From positions 1,620,809 through 1,684,808 of the forward strand of contig MU001505.1 in the NCBI GenBank assembly GCA_010093485.1: a stretch of DNA of 64,000 nt, written 5' to 3'. Within the stretch, counting starts at the first letter, position 1; each line of letters starts with the position of its first letter. Below, in pieces: positions 1 through 13,050 of this stretch. The stretch is from Karstenula rhodostoma CBS 690.94 (Eukaryota > Ascomycota > Dothideomycetes > Pleosporales > Didymosphaeriaceae). Made by a program: the position numbers and the translations under genes. Under the pieces are notes generated by a model. The model searched no databases. It was not told the origin of the DNA and saw only the letters and a list, made by a program, of their open reading frames with translations.

Positions 1-866
1 CCGTCGACCACAGCGACCACACGCACGGTTTCGCACGCGCAAGCAGTGGGTGAGCCACGTGGGAGGCACTGCCTGTTTGCATGCTCCGAGTAAAATCTAC
101 TACCACACTTGGCGACAGTGGCGAAGGTCGACTTCTAGGCTTCTAGGTGCAGTGCAATGGGTACGTTTCCCAAACAAGTCCGAGACGCTTCGGTATTCAT
201 ATTCATCGCACGAAAGCAAGTAAGCGCCCGTATGCTGAGAAGGGCAGCTGGCATGCACCAACTGCCGGACGACAAGCACCTATCGTGTTAGCCTCGTTGC
301 GAACCCTGCTCTACATGCCGGCAAGTGCGTTAGATGCGTTAGGTGCGTTGGGGCCAATACTGCCCCCTGCACCTGTGAATAGCTGCGCACGTGCCCGTCG
401 GCGGTGTGGGGGTGATGGTTGCCGAGGTCGGGCCTTGCAGGCATCGCTCGTACCGCCGTGCAGCACGCACGCTACCGTAGCCAGGAATCAGATCCTGCAG
501 CCTGCAGCACCGAACGACAAAGCCATCCACAGAGGCCGATACCAATTTCCATGAGCTGCCATTGTTTTTCCACCGGCGCGCGAGATGTGATACGACGAGA
601 TCGGAGATCGGAGATTGGTGAAGCGCCGCTGGGTAGCGGGACTGGGGTTTGGACAAGCCGTTTTCCAAATTCCTAGAGCGATGACGATCACGTGAGCATC
701 CCGCGTACAGGCCAATGCCCAGGTGCCCGGTTCGATGTCGAAATACCTTCTCTCGGCTATCTGTTCAGTGCCTTCAATCAAGGTGGCATAGCTCCTTTAC
801 TTTCTGCTACTTTCCTGCCTTTGCTTCGTCTTTGCGTCTTTCTCCGAACGCCCTTGGCCAGACAAA
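1..866. other. Upstream region of the hydrolase gene, no gene seen
   Basis: This stretch has ordinary base composition. Only short overlapping reading frames occur on both strands, none with a recognisable domain or splice structure. The part next to position 867 is pyrimidine-rich and probably includes the promoter and 5' leader of the hydrolase gene. I see no RNA gene or repeat here. Confidence 0.5.
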
Positions 867-1987
867 ATGGGCCTCAGTGAACAGGATGTCGAATTCAAGG
901 CCCTCGATGGAACGGTCCTTCGCGGGACACTGTATCCTACAAGCGACCGAGGACCGGCCATAGTCATGTCGCCAGGAGTAAGTCAGAGGCATGCACGTAA
1001 TGTTGGTCGCGATCGATGGTTCATCTTGGAGCATGGAGCTCATAGCGCCAACGTCCTACCTTGTGCTTTCTTTCCCCACACATACCGTCTTTTGGGTAGC
1101 GACCGACGGATCACGTCTGTGCTTGGTTTTCTGATTGTTAACACGAACCACGAAACGTCTGTGCTTCAGCTAACATCCTTTGCGCGCAGTTCAACTGCGT
1201 CAAGGAAATGCTTGGCCTGCCCGATGCTGCAGCGCGTTTCCAATCGGCAGGCTACACGGTGCTTCTCTATGATCCGCGCACCACGGGTCTCTCGGGCGGC
1301 GAGCCTCGCAATGACATCGACCCCATCGCCCAGGTCGGCGACTACTCCGACGCCATCACCTACATCAGCACGCTTCCCTCGGTGAACCCTTCAGAGGTTT
1401 TCATCTGGGGCATGTCCTTCTCGGCTGCCGTGGGCCTTTGCGTTGCCGCTCTCGACCCCCGCGCCAAGGGCATCATCGCCGTGTGCCCGTTGACAGACTT
1501 CACGTACACGGAGGAAAAGCTGCCCATGGTCCTGAAGAAATGCGCCCAGGACCGCGCCAGCCAGGTCGCAGGGAACGATCCGTTTTATCTTCCCATGCTG
1601 GACGCGCAGGGCCGCAACCCTGCGGGCTTCGGCGTCGGCGTGGACAGCGAGCAATACTCGAAGATTGTCGAGGCCGGGAAAGAGATCGCGCCCAGACATG
1701 TGAACCGGACAACCGTGCAGACGTACTATCGCATGGTTTTGTGGCAGCCGTTCGGGCTGTGGAGGATGATCAAAACTCTGCCTGTGCTATTCGTTGTGCC
1801 GGAGCTGGACAGGTTGAGCCCGGCGGAAAGACAGTTGGGGCACTGGGACTCGTTGAGCTGCCCGAAAAGTAAGGTCGTGGTGCCAGGTGTGGGGCATATG
1901 GAGATAATGGAGGGCGACCACGTGGATGGGATAATGACTGAGATGGAGAAGTTCCTGCGGGATGTCTTGGCGGGCACAGTACAGTGA
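867..1987 (+). CDS. Alpha/beta hydrolase of a polyketide locus
   Basis: CDS join(867..977, 1190..1987), 302 aa. Exon 1 ends in Pro-Gly, followed by GTAAGT. The 212-bp intron ends in GCGCGCAG and the frame resumes with FNCVKEMLGLPDAAARF, the usual strand-helix step of the fold. The nucleophile elbow GMSFS puts Ser at about residue 113, with Asp near 244 (PELDRLSP) and His near 273 (GVGHMEI), so the catalytic triad is complete. No signal peptide is visible, so it is probably cytosolic. Related hydrolases are common in fungal polyketide clusters, where they release, transfer or hydrolyse the chain. The PKS nearby lacks a thioesterase, so release is a reasonable inference, but the substrate is unknown. 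It converges on the P450 gene, with 296 bp between stops. The intron is long for this window, so the 3' splice site deserves an RNA check. Confidence 0.85.
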
Positions 1988-2283
1988 AACAGAAGGACGC
2001 TGCGTTTGTTTAAAAGTCAATAGACAACGAGAATATGAATACTTCAACTCCATTGACGTTACTTAAAGTTTATGGGCTTCAAACTCCTGTCGGCGATAAT
2101 CCGGCTGCGCGAAAGTGCGGGTCGTGTTACGTCCGTAAAGCCCCGCCAAACCTCAGTGATCTTCCGGCTGCATTCAAGAACCGCGAGCATAAATCAACCT
2201 CAACGTGAATCGAAGAGTTATAGAAATTTGGTATTATATTGAGAGATTGCGTGGCGTTGATGAGAAGGCGCAACCACTCCAGG

Positions 2284-3912
2284 CTACGCTTGACCCTTTT
2301 CGCTCACTTTGACCCTCACGCCCTTACTACCCGGCTTAACCTCCAAGCCGATCATATCCCTGAAGATCTCCACGTCCCCCTTATCCGTCTCGAACAGCTC
2401 AAAGTCGAAGCTGCGGAAAAGCGCCGCAAGCACGAGCGTCATGTCCGCATAGGCCAGGTTGAACCCCACACAGATCCTTGTCCCTCGACCGAACGCAGTC
2501 AGATACTTTGTGAGAGGCTTCTCGCCATCGGGGCCGCGGGGGTTCCCAAGCCATCGCTCCGGCCTGTACTCGTGGCTTTGAGGGAAGACAGCCTCGTCGC
2601 GGTGCATGTGGTAGGTATCCAGGGACACCATGACACCAGGGGGGATAACCCAATCGTTGTACTTGATGGGGTTGTGCTTGGAGATGCGTTGCGAACGTGC
2701 TACCGCCCCGTAAGATAGACGGATGCCCTCCTGCAGACAGGCGTATAGATACGGCAGTTTCTCGAGCACAGACAGCGGTGGCGGATTGGATGGATCGGGA
2801 ATGGCATCTTGCAGCTCAGCCTGCAGACGCGCGAGCACGCTGGGGGTGTTGATGATATGATAGCACATGACGGCGAGGGCCATCTTGGTCGTCTCGATGC
2901 CGGCGCCGACAACGCTCATCGCCTCGTCCTTGAGACGGGGGATGGTGAGGTCTTCGGGGGGAAGTTCCGAGCGGATGATGCTGAAGAAGATGGTGCCTTC
3001 TTGGGCTTCGGCCTTGTCTGACGCGAGGTTTTCGCGCACCTCCTTGACTTGGGCCCTCATCGAGTTTTGGAAGTGTAAGATGGCTTTCATGCCGGGTTGG
3101 ATGTAGCCGACAAGGCTGTCGGGAAGGCGGTCGATGATTTTGGGGAGCCACGGAAACTGCTGCGCGTAGTGCACGAAGTCTTTGAGTCCTTGTATGGATG
3201 ACGTGAAGGAAGAGACAAAGTCCGGCTCGTCGAGGAACCCGTAGGAACGGTTGAACGCGTAGCTCATGATGACATCGGATACGTAGCTCGAGTAAAGGTC
3301 GTTGAGATTGAGGACCTTTCCTTTGCCAGCGTATTCCTGATGAAGGCGTCTAGTGATCTTGTTGACGTGGTCTTGCATCATGGGCGCTTGCTCGTGGATG
3401 CGGCGTCTGGCAAAGAACGGAGAGATGGCAGCGCGCCGTCGCTTGTGGACTTCATGATCAGGAGTTGAGAAGGCAGCTTCCGGGGCTCCGAAGCGATCCT
3501 GGACGTGTGCAGACTTGTCGAAGCCTTGGGTTGATGTGTAAATCGTATCATAGAATTCGCTGTCGGCAATGTGAAGCTCCTTTGGGCTGATGCGCACAAT
3601 GGGCCCTGTCAAGCATGTTCAGCGCTACGCATAACCAACGTTCCCTCGGTACTGACCATACTGCTCATGCATGCGCATGATCTCAAATGTGAAATGGCCC
3701 CCTCCATTCTTCACGATCTCAAAGTATGTCTCGTACCACGCAGTGACGGCTGCCAACTTGGGCCCAGGAAAAGGAGCCAGTGGGCTAAAGTAGAGCCGGT
3801 AGATGGCCAAACCAGCCGCATACACGACGCAGACGCCGGCTAACAGCAGCAGCACCGTTGAATACGACGCCTCGCTAGGGTTCAAGTCGGAAATGATCTG
3901 CTTGGCCAACAT
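2284..3912 (-). CDS. Cytochrome P450 monooxygenase, ER-anchored
   Basis: CDS complement(join(2284..3605, 3657..3912)), 525 aa. The 51-bp intron (GTCAGT...GACAG) splits a Gly codon and joins MHEQYG to [11 protein letters not shown], a junction typical of fungal P450s. The N-terminus has one membrane helix (about residues 19-40) followed by the proline-rich hinge PFPGPK. The I-helix motif AGIETTK, the ExxR helix (EGIR) and the heme loop [10 protein letters not shown] (Cys about 464) are all intact. Sequence style ([23 protein letters not shown]) resembles fungal CYP58-like/trichodiene-oxygenase-type enzymes of secondary metabolism; the exact CYP family cannot be set here. It probably hydroxylates or epoxidises the polyketide. 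It is divergent from the PKS across a 1.46 kb shared promoter and convergent with the hydrolase. Confidence 0.9.
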
Positions 3913-5369
3913 GTTGGTGACTTCTGACGATACCTATGGTAGTCGAGCTGAACAGTTGGCGGTGGTGCACGCACGACACTTGTAAGTCCTCGGGACAATC
4001 ATAAGCATCTGCCGCTCGGGGGCTGCCGCGGGCTGGACGTTGAGATCCTTGCCCTGCCGATACTAAATCTATCCGACTGATATAATGGCTGCACCGCCGC
4101 TTCTCGCGCGGAAATGGAGAAATACAATGCAGGTATGCTAGTTTGGTCGTTTACACGGCGGCAGACGTTTAGCCAGGCGCCATCTGGGGTGCTGCGTCGT
4201 CCGCGTTACCGCCGCTATCGCTGTCCAGGAAAGGCATGGCACCGCGCGAGATGTGTTGAGTGCAGTATGCAGAGAGCACGCTCGGGGATGTAAACTGGAT
4301 GGGTGGATATGTCTTGGTCTAGTCTTTGGCTTGCCGGCCGTTCCGCGGCACTGTAATCTCAACGCAGACGGGTGATCGGCTCTGGTTGGTCTTTTGAATC
4401 CCGATGCTGGTGCCATCCGCTCGCCGATCCAGTGGAGTATACAGCGTGCGAGGTATCACGTCCGACGTAGCCCTTGCTAGTCTTTGATACTTCACTAGTG
4501 ACGTTAATTAGCGGCAAAGCCAAGCCGAGCTAATTAAGATGCTAGGGCTTACTGTGGTTGCGGCCCTATCTTTTGTTAGTGGGTCCTCAGAGTTGCCACC
4601 CGTACAGAATCCTCCAGAACCATACAAAGTATTAATTAATATAATAAAGTACCTAGATTTAGTAGCTAATTGCTATTAATAGAAGTACCTTAGCATATTT
4701 ATATATTTTACGGATGACAAATCAAGACTTTCACCGCCAAGAAATCGCCAAAAACACCCTCTCCAGCGGACCCACTAACAAAAGATAGGGCCGCAACCAC
4801 AGTAGCTCAGGATCTCCATCCTCATGGGTTACATCGGACGTGCCCTCTCCCGGTAAGGTGTCGTCCGGTCACGTGGCTGCTACGCCGATTGAACATGGGC
4901 TGGCTCTTGCACACCTTGCCTTGCACGCCCAAAAACGCCCGCCCCCACAGGCCAGGATCAGCCCTGGCGTATCGCGCGCGGGAAAGCGCCACAACGGCCA
5001 TCCTGCAGGCTTAATAACACTGCCTCGGCATCGCCTATGGGGACCGTTTTGTGGGCCTGGTCGAGGAACTTTACCGCTTCGCCCATTTCAGCTCGCGATT
5101 GATGGACCATGGGCCTTGACTGACTCTACGGGATAGCCCGAGTGCGCCTTATCGGCCTGGAGTGCTGCCGGAGGGCATGGCCGTTACGCGTACAGGGGTG
5201 TTACGAGATGCTCAATCCTCGGAAATGACTATCGAAGATACCGTTTTGGCGAGCTACCTGTCCTGAGGCACAGTCTGTAGACAGTTGAAAGTCGCCAGAG
5301 CAGAACCCGTTCTTTATTTCTTAATCACCACGAAGCAAATCAATATCCAGCTTCATCACAGCCTTTGGA
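3913..5369. promoter_or_regulatory. Divergent intergenic region between P450 and PKS
   Basis: This 1457-bp gap holds the promoters of two genes transcribed away from each other, which is the usual arrangement for co-regulated cluster genes. Its middle carries a MITE at 4552-4802. No protein-like frame is present. I did not identify a specific transcription-factor site with confidence. Confidence 0.6.
4552..4802. mobile_element. 251-bp MITE with perfect 35-bp TIRs and TA target duplication
   Basis: Positions 4552-4586 and 4768-4802 are exact reverse complements over 35 bases, each starting CTGTGGTTGCGG. A TA dinucleotide flanks both ends (4550-4551 and 4803-4804), the target duplication of Tc1/mariner-type transposons. 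The interior is AT-rich with no reading frame, so this is a non-autonomous element. The perfect inverted repeats suggest recent insertion or protection from RIP because of short length. It sits in the promoter shared by the P450 and PKS genes. Confidence 0.85.
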
Positions 5370-8300
5370 ATGGCGGCACACAACTCTTCCTCGGGGGTGT
5401 TCAGACACGAGCCGCTGGCTGTCGTAGGCTTTGCTTGCCGCCTCCCAGGGAAAAGCAACAACCCAACCGCCCTATGGAAGTTCCTGGAGCGGGGTGGCAT
5501 CGCGGGCATTGAGCCTCCTGAATCGAGGTTCAATCTCAAAGGCCACGAGGATGGCTCCAAACGACCAAAAACGATGCGCTCACCCGGCGGCATGTTCATC
5601 GAGGACATCCATCCCACAGATCTTGATGCTCAGTTCTTCGGTCTTTCCAAGGCGGAAGCCATCGCAATGGATCCGCAGCAGCGGCAGTTGCTCGAGGTCG
5701 TATACGAGGGACTGGAGAACTCCGGTATCACACTCGAGGCGCTCAAGGGAACATCGGCGGGATGCTTCGTAGGGTCTTTTGCTTGCGGTAGGTCAGCGTC
5801 TTTGTACTACTTGACTACTTCACTAATGTACCCTCAGACTATGGAGACATCCAGTCGCGAGATCCTGAAGACCGTGCACCAAACACGACTGTTGGTATCG
5901 GGCGCGCCATGCTTAGCAATCGCTTGAGCCATTTCCTTGACGTCAAGGGCCCAAGGTACGAGTCCCGACTTGGCATTCCATGCACGAGCTAACCCTTGGA
6001 CCAGCATGACGATAGATACCGCTTGCTCGGGTAGCTTGCAGAGCCTTGATGTAGCGTCAAGATACCTGCAGACACGGGAGATCAACACGGCCATTGTTGC
6101 CGGTGCGAACTTGTATCTGAGCCCAGAGCATTGCATCGACCTAAGTGGTCTGAGCGGTGCGGCATCCTTGACAGGACGCTGTCATACGTTCGATGCCAAA
6201 GCCGACGGCTATGTGAAGGCAGAGGCGGTCAATGTACTGATCGTCAAACGCCTCACCGATGCTTTGATCAGCAAAGACCCCATTCGAGCCATCATACGTG
6301 GCACTGCTTCAAATAGTGATGGCTGGACCGCTGGAATTGCGAGTCCCAGCTCAAAGGCCCAGGCCGAGGTCACACGGCAAGCCTACGTAAACGCAGGTAT
6401 CACCGACTACAATGCGACCTCGTATCTAGAGTGCCATGGAACAGGTACAAAGACTGGTGATCCTGTCGAGGTCAAAGGAGTTGCCTCAGTCTTTTGTGCC
6501 GACGGGACGAGGAAGGATCCTCTGTACATCGGATCGGTAAGTCATCACCTCCAAGTAAGCCGGGATACCTTCCTCACAGTCATCAGGTCAAAAGCAACAT
6601 AGGACACTCTGAGCCGGCTTCCGGTATATCCGGTGTCATCAAGACGATCCTGTCCATGGAGAAAGGGGTAGTGCCCGGCAATCCCACGTTTGAAACTCCC
6701 AACCCAGAGAGTATGTTGTAGCGCCATCTCCATCATCGCGAGCTAACATGCAGTAGTTGACTTTGAGAAGCTTCGCGTGTCAGTCTCGCGGAAATCCCGG
6801 CCATGGCCCAAAGTGCCCTTCAAGAGAGCCAGCGTGAACTCGTTCGGTTTCGGTGGCTCGAACGCGCACGTCATCCTCGACGAGACAAAGACTGGGGCCG
6901 ATGCCTCCCAAACAAGCTTCAAGTCTTCTTTTGGCCAGACAGAGGACTTTGACTTCTTTGCAGAGGAGAAGCTTGAGCCGCCGCAAGTGCTGGTGTTCTC
7001 TGCCAACGACGTCTCCTCGCTCCAGAGCTACGCCGAGTCTTTGAACAAGCATCTTCTCAACCCTGCAGTAAGCGTGGAGCTTACCGACCTGGCTTATACA
7101 TTATCCGAGCGAAGGACGAAGCATTTCAACCGCGCTTATCTAATCGCACGAAGCACCCACGTCGACGTGCACAGCTTGAAGCTCGGAAAGCCGCGGTCTT
7201 CTCAACCTCGGATCGGACTCATCTTTACAGGCCAAGGTGCACAGTGGCCTCAAATGGGTAAATCGTTCCTTGACACGATTCCGGCCTGCAGGGACGTCGT
7301 GGAGCGGCTTGACCGCGTTCTCCAGACGCTGAAGAACCCGCCTACCTGGAAACTGGTGGACGAGTTGACCCAGCCACGAACACGTCAGCATCTCCAGCAG
7401 CCCGAGTACTCCCAACCTCTGGTCACAGCTCTTCAACTGTCGATCCTGGAAGTCCTTCGCTCATGGGGCGTGCAGCCTGTGAGTGCCATAGGACATTCGT
7501 CTGGTGAAATTGCAGCCTCGGTCGCCGCTGGACTCCTGACATCCGAGGATGCTATCAAGGTGGCTTACTTTCGCGGGAGGGCAGCAGCCGACGTTCACGA
7601 TGCTTCCAAGGCCAAGCACGGCATGCTTGCTGTCGGCCTCGGCGAGCATGAATTGAAGGCCATGTTGCGGGCCGAAGAGCTGCCCATTGCCATCGCGTGT
7701 GTCAATTCACCGAGCAGCGTCACCCTCTCTGGGGAGGTGGTTGCCTTGTCAGCCCTGGAGCAGAGGCTAAAGGATGAAGGCAAGTTCGCGCGATTGCTAC
7801 AAGTCGATGTTGCCTACCACTCGAAATACGTCGCGGACATTGCCGCTAGGTACCACGAGCTGATGCGTCAAGAGTGCGAGTTCCCGTTCGCAGACGCGAC
7901 ACACTGCAAGATGTTCTCATCAGTGACTGGCTTCGAGAACGATCAACCTTGCAATGCAGACTACTGGCGCCAGAACATGGAGTCGCCTGTGCTGTTCAAC
8001 CAGGCTGTCTCTGCGGCCCTCACGGACGATGCGCCTGCCGACCTCTTCATCGAAATCGGACCGAGTGGCGCACTAGCCGGCCCTTTCAAACAGATCAAAG
8101 CATCGCTAGGCAGTCGAGCTGCGGATGTGTCGTACCATGCGGCCAGCAGACGCGACCCTGCTGCTGTCGATGCGCTGTTCGAGATCGCAGGGGACCTGTT
8201 CCTCGCTGGAGCACAGGTCGACCTGGCTCGAGTCAACCAATGCCTCCCCAACCAACAATCCCCGTCAACACTCATCGACCTGCCCAACTATTCGTGGAAC

Positions 8301-11300
8301 CACTCGGTCAAGCTCTGGTACGAGAGTGAGTCCAGCAAAGACTGGCGCTTCCGGAGATACCCAAGCCATGATTTGCTGGGGAGCAAAGTCCTCGGTACTT
8401 CCTGGCACGCCCCGTCGTGGAAGAAAGTCTTGAAGGTCGATGAGGTCAGCTGGCTGAAAGACCACTGCATCGGTGGACAAGTGCTGTTCCCCGCCGCCGG
8501 ATATGTGGCCATGGCGATCGAAGCGCAGTTCCAGACGAGCCAGTCTCGTGGCTTCATCGAGGAAGGACGATCCGTCCACGAGGCAAGCTACAGACTGCGC
8601 AACGTAGCATTCAACAAAGCCATGGTCATTGAGGGATCCGAGTCGAGGATTATGCTCACGCTCAGCCCGGAAGACGACGGCGAAAAGTCCTGGAGCAGAT
8701 TCACGATCTCCTCCTTCACGGACGATGAGTGGAACGAGCACTGCACGGGTCTCGTCGCTCTTACCGACGAATCGAAGCAGGTCGCTCCGGCACATGATGT
8801 GCGGCCGCTCGAGTTCCCCACACCTGCACGGGCTTGGTACAAGGCGATGCGCGATGTGGGATACAATTTCGGAGAGCTCTTCCAGCCACAGATCAGCATC
8901 GAGGCTGTTGCTGGAAGCCGCCGAAGCAGAGCACACGTCTCATTCAAAGAGCCAAAGTCCTCGTACCCACAGTCTCCATACTCTGTTCATCCCGTCTCCA
9001 TCGACGGCTGTCTACAGGCTGGCGCGCCATCACTGTGGAAGGGCATCCGGAGTGCGGTTGGCGGGGCGCTTGTCCCAGCAATGATCGACGACATGTCAGT
9101 CAATGCTCGACAGCAAGCCGTAGAGATAGGAATTGCGACCACTTCTGCCGTCTTCACGGGTGTGGGAAGCTCCGAGGAAGCACACAACTACCGGTCCAAC
9201 ATCACAGTCTACGACCACGACACACACTTGCCACTGGTCCAGATCAAGGGTCTGCAATACCACAAACTCGACGCTCACGACGACTCCGCAGACACGCATT
9301 CCTACATGCGCGTAGCCTGGAAGCCCGACATCGCTTACCTGGAGGGAGAAGCGTTGCAGCGCTACTTCCGATCCGACAACGGAAAGCAGAGGTCGGCGCT
9401 GGAAATACTCATCCATCGAGATCCTGCCGTCGACGTTCTGGAAGTCAACTTGGTGAACGACACGGAGAGCATGTGGATCAGCAACAAGGCTTCGTTGGAA
9501 GCCAGTGGTGCCTGCGGACAGTACACTCTGGTGACTCCAGACGCGGCCTCTTTATTTGCGCTTCAGAGCGAGTTCCGCGAGGTTCCCGGTGCTCAGATTG
9601 TCCATGCCAACATCACCGACGCTGCGTTCGATTCATCGTCCTTGCCTACACCCTACGGTCTCGTGATTTTGAGAGCATCCAACGACGCCAGCGTGGAGCT
9701 GCAGACGGCCATTGCGAACATCCAGAAACTCCTTGGGGAAGACGGCTTCCTCTTCGTGCACTATTCGGCCTCGTTAGCTCTCGATACCGAGACCAGCACT
9801 GACAGCGACGCCTCCGGCTCCCAGTTCCAGGTGCTAGGCCCGGACCATGAGGTCATAGAGAAGATGATGCAGGCCGAGGGATACCGATCTATTCGGAGTG
9901 TACCTCAGATCGTTCCGTCGTCAGACGCTTACGTTTCCGAGCTGATTGCGCAGCCTAGGTTCAAGGGGGCACTTACCAACGGTGTTTCGCATTCGGTGGA
10001 CATTCTGCGTCTTTCTGATACTGCGTATGATGTTTCGGAAATCGAAAAATCTGTCACGGACAATAGCTTCACCGCCCGCACGGTCAATGTCGAGCAACTC
10101 GGAGAGATCCAGTCCAGGTCTACGGTCCTCATTGTCGACGAAGCCCACAAATCAGTGCTCTGCGACGTTGACCAGAAGCAATGGCACGCTATACGTGCGC
10201 TTACCGAGAGAGACTGCAAGATCCTGTGGATCACAGCTGGCGCACAACTGCAGGTGACGAATCCCAAAGGCGCGCTCATCAACGGCATGGCTCGCGTCAT
10301 CCGCGCGGAGAACCCATCAGCTGCTTTGACCATTCTGGACGTCGAAGACGTATCAAACACCCATGCGCGGGAAGCCATCAACAAGCTGCTGTACGATGTC
10401 GACTCCGGGTCTGCCAAGGAAGCGGAGTATGTCGAGCGATCTGGGGTCATCTATACCAGCAGAGTACTGCTCGATGGCCCCGTCAACGCGGCACAGCGAG
10501 AGGATTCTCAAGGCGGCGAGTTCCAGACGCAGCATCTCCACGAGCACCCATCCTGCGTCCGTATGGTCTGCGAGCGCCCGGGCATCCTCGAGTCGTTGAA
10601 CTTTGTAGAAGTAGCCGAGGGCGACCTGCCCTTGGAGGACGACTTTGTCGAGGTCGACATGCACGCGGCAGGCCTCAACTACAAGGACGTCGCCACATCG
10701 CTTGGACTCGTCCCGGAGAACCAGTACATGCTGGGACTCGAAGGCGCCGGTGTTATCAGACGCCTTGGGGCGGGCAAGAAAGCACAGAAGTTTCGCATTG
10801 GGCAACGAGTCGTGCTGATCAGACGCGGGAGCTTTGGCAACAAGGTCCAATGCCCGGTTGAAGGCGTGCACGCTATCCCGGACTGGATGACGTTTGAAGA
10901 AGCCGCGACACTGCCAGTGGTCTACCTTGCCGTCCTATATGGGCTTTTTAACCTCGCCAACCTCCAGAAAGGCCACACTGTGCTGATTCACTCGGCAGCT
11001 GGAGGTGTCGGTATTGCTGCTATGGAGGTGTGTCGATACGTGGGTGCAGAGATCTTCGCCACTGTTGGCAGCGAGGAGAAGCGTGCGTATCTCATCGAGA
11101 AGTACGGTCTCAGTAATGATCGCATCTTTTCATCGCGCGACAGCAAGTTCGCAGAGGAGATCATGAGAATAACCAACGACCGAGGCGTGGATATCGTGCT
11201 CAACTCACTGACAGGTGATCTCCTCGATGCTTCCTGGCGCATCATTGCCGACTGCGGAACCATGGTCGAGATTGGAAAGAAGGACATCCTTGCACGCAAA

Positions 11301-12713
11301 GGACTCGCTATGGAACCCTTCAACCGCAACGCATCGTTCAGGGCCGTCGACATGTCAGCCGACAGCATCACCCGCCCCGTCATCGCGGCTCTGCTGTCGC
11401 AGCTGTTCGAGATGCTGAACGGACGCCACGTGAGGCCCATCGAGCCCCGGACCGTCTTCCCCTACTCCAAGATTGGCGATGCCATCCGCTACATGCGCGG
11501 CGGCACCCACACGGGCAAGATAATCATATCGCGCGAGGCCGAGAACAGCACGCCTTTCGTGCCGGTCCGGCCCGCAAAGAGAGTCATGCACTTCAGAGAC
11601 GATAGGTCATACCTCATCGTGGGCGGACTGAAGGGCCTCTGTGGCAGTCTGGCCGTGTACCTTGCCAGGAACGGGGCGAAGCACATCGCCATCATGGCTC
11701 GCAGCGGCTACGACGACGAGAGATCGCACGCGGTGTTGCGAGACCTGCACGCACTCGGCGCAACACCCATCCTCATCACCGGGGACGTGTCGAATATGGA
11801 CGACGTGAAGAAGGGCTTCCAGAGCGCTTCGCCACCCATCGGAGGCATCATCCAAGGCGCCATGGTCCTCCGCGACAAGACGTACGAGGAGATGACGGTC
11901 GACGAGTTCCACGCCTCCATCGCGTGCAAGGTGCAAGGTACATGGAACCTGCACACGGCCGCGCACGACCTCAACCTCGACCTCAGCTTCTTCACCATGC
12001 TCTCGTCCATCTCGGGCCTCGTCGGCCAAAAAGGCCAAGCCAACTACGCCGCCGCCAACACCTTCCTCGACGCGCTCGCCGCCTACCGCCACGGCCTCGC
12101 CCTGCCCGCGTCCTCGGTCGACCTCGGCGTCATCGAAGACGTGGGCTACATCTCGGAGCGCGCCGCCGTAGCCGCGCGCCTCAACACCGCCATCTGGAAG
12201 CCCATCAACGAGCCCCTGCTCCACCGCATCCTCCGCGCCTCGCTCCTGCAGCAGACGGCCCGCCCGCTGCACCCCGCCAGCGCGCCGCACATGGTCACGG
12301 GGATCCCCTTCCCGCAGCCCGCCGACGCACCACTCCTCTCCGACCCGCGCTTCCGCGCCCTCCGCCAGACAGCGGCAGCAGGCGCGCACGCAGCCGCGGG
12401 CGACGCGAGCTCCGAGGTGCGCAGCCTGCTCGCGCTCGCGGTGTCGCCGGCCGTCGACAAGCACGCGCTGCTGGCGGCGACGGTGGGCGTCATCAACGCG
12501 CACTTCATGAAGAGTCTGGGGCTCGGGGAGCCCATGGAGCCCGCGAAGCCGCTGACGGTGTACGGGCTGGATAGTCTGGCGGCGATGGAGTTTCGGAACT
12601 GGCTGCGGAAGGAGCTGCAGGTGGGCGTGACGACGCTGGAGGTTGTGAGTGCGAAGACGCTGAATGCGATTGGGGAGAAGGTGTGTGAGAAGTTGGGGGA
12701 GGGGGGGAAGTAG
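5370..12713 (+). CDS. Highly reducing type I polyketide synthase
   Basis: CDS join(5370..5787, 5838..5955, 6005..6536, 6587..6710, 6757..12713), 2382 aa; introns are 46-50 bp and all lie in the KS region. Domains in order: KS (about 12-440; Cys186 in DTACSGSL, His323 in ECHGTGT, His363 in SNIGH), malonyl-AT (about 549-865; GHSSGE, Ser645), DH (about 935-1235; His967, Asp1147), a methyltransferase-position linker (about 1250-1500) without the usual glycine-rich SAM motif, ER (about 1669-1987; HSAAGGVG at 1809), KR (about 2014-2195; GGLKGLCG, Tyr2161) and ACP (GLDSL, Ser2337). There is no thioesterase or reductase at the end. It should make a largely reduced, probably unmethylated chain that needs release by another enzyme. 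The last intron could end 3 bp earlier (cag at 6753), adding one Val. The product cannot be predicted. Confidence 0.95.
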
Positions 12714-12850
12714 ATGGATTGGGACGTGTGGGGGAGGGTAGTCTGTGCAATCTAATCTACACATGTTCTTGACGCTGGATGTTTGTTAAGTGAGAGCCGG
12801 GCTGTCGGTTACCGTCGTCTTGATGTAGAAGGTGCATGTTTCATGGAGAT

Positions 12851-12889
12851 ATGAACGGTGAATGGTAAATAGTGAATAGTGAATAGTGT
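12851..12889. repeat. Short GAATAGT heptamer array at left edge of AT island
   Basis: About five imperfect copies of a GAATAGT unit lie just before base composition collapses at about 12,960. The same unit forms a longer array at the other edge of the AT island (38,325-38,518), in the same orientation. Confidence 0.7.
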
Positions 12890-13050
12890 ATCACGAAAAG
12901 TTTTTCAGGAGAGCTGCGCAGATGTGCACATTCGTGCGTATTTGTGCCTATACTGTCTAGAGTACGTAGGTATATATAGGTATATATAGGTATATTAAAT
13001 ATATATAAATATATACTAACTATATAAATATATATAACTATATATAACTA

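Noticed and set aside
11607..12764. 385-codon minus-strand frame opposite the PKS KR-ACP region
   Set aside because: It is an antisense shadow caused by high GC3 in the PKS; it has no domain, and the plus-strand KR and ACP motifs are unambiguous.
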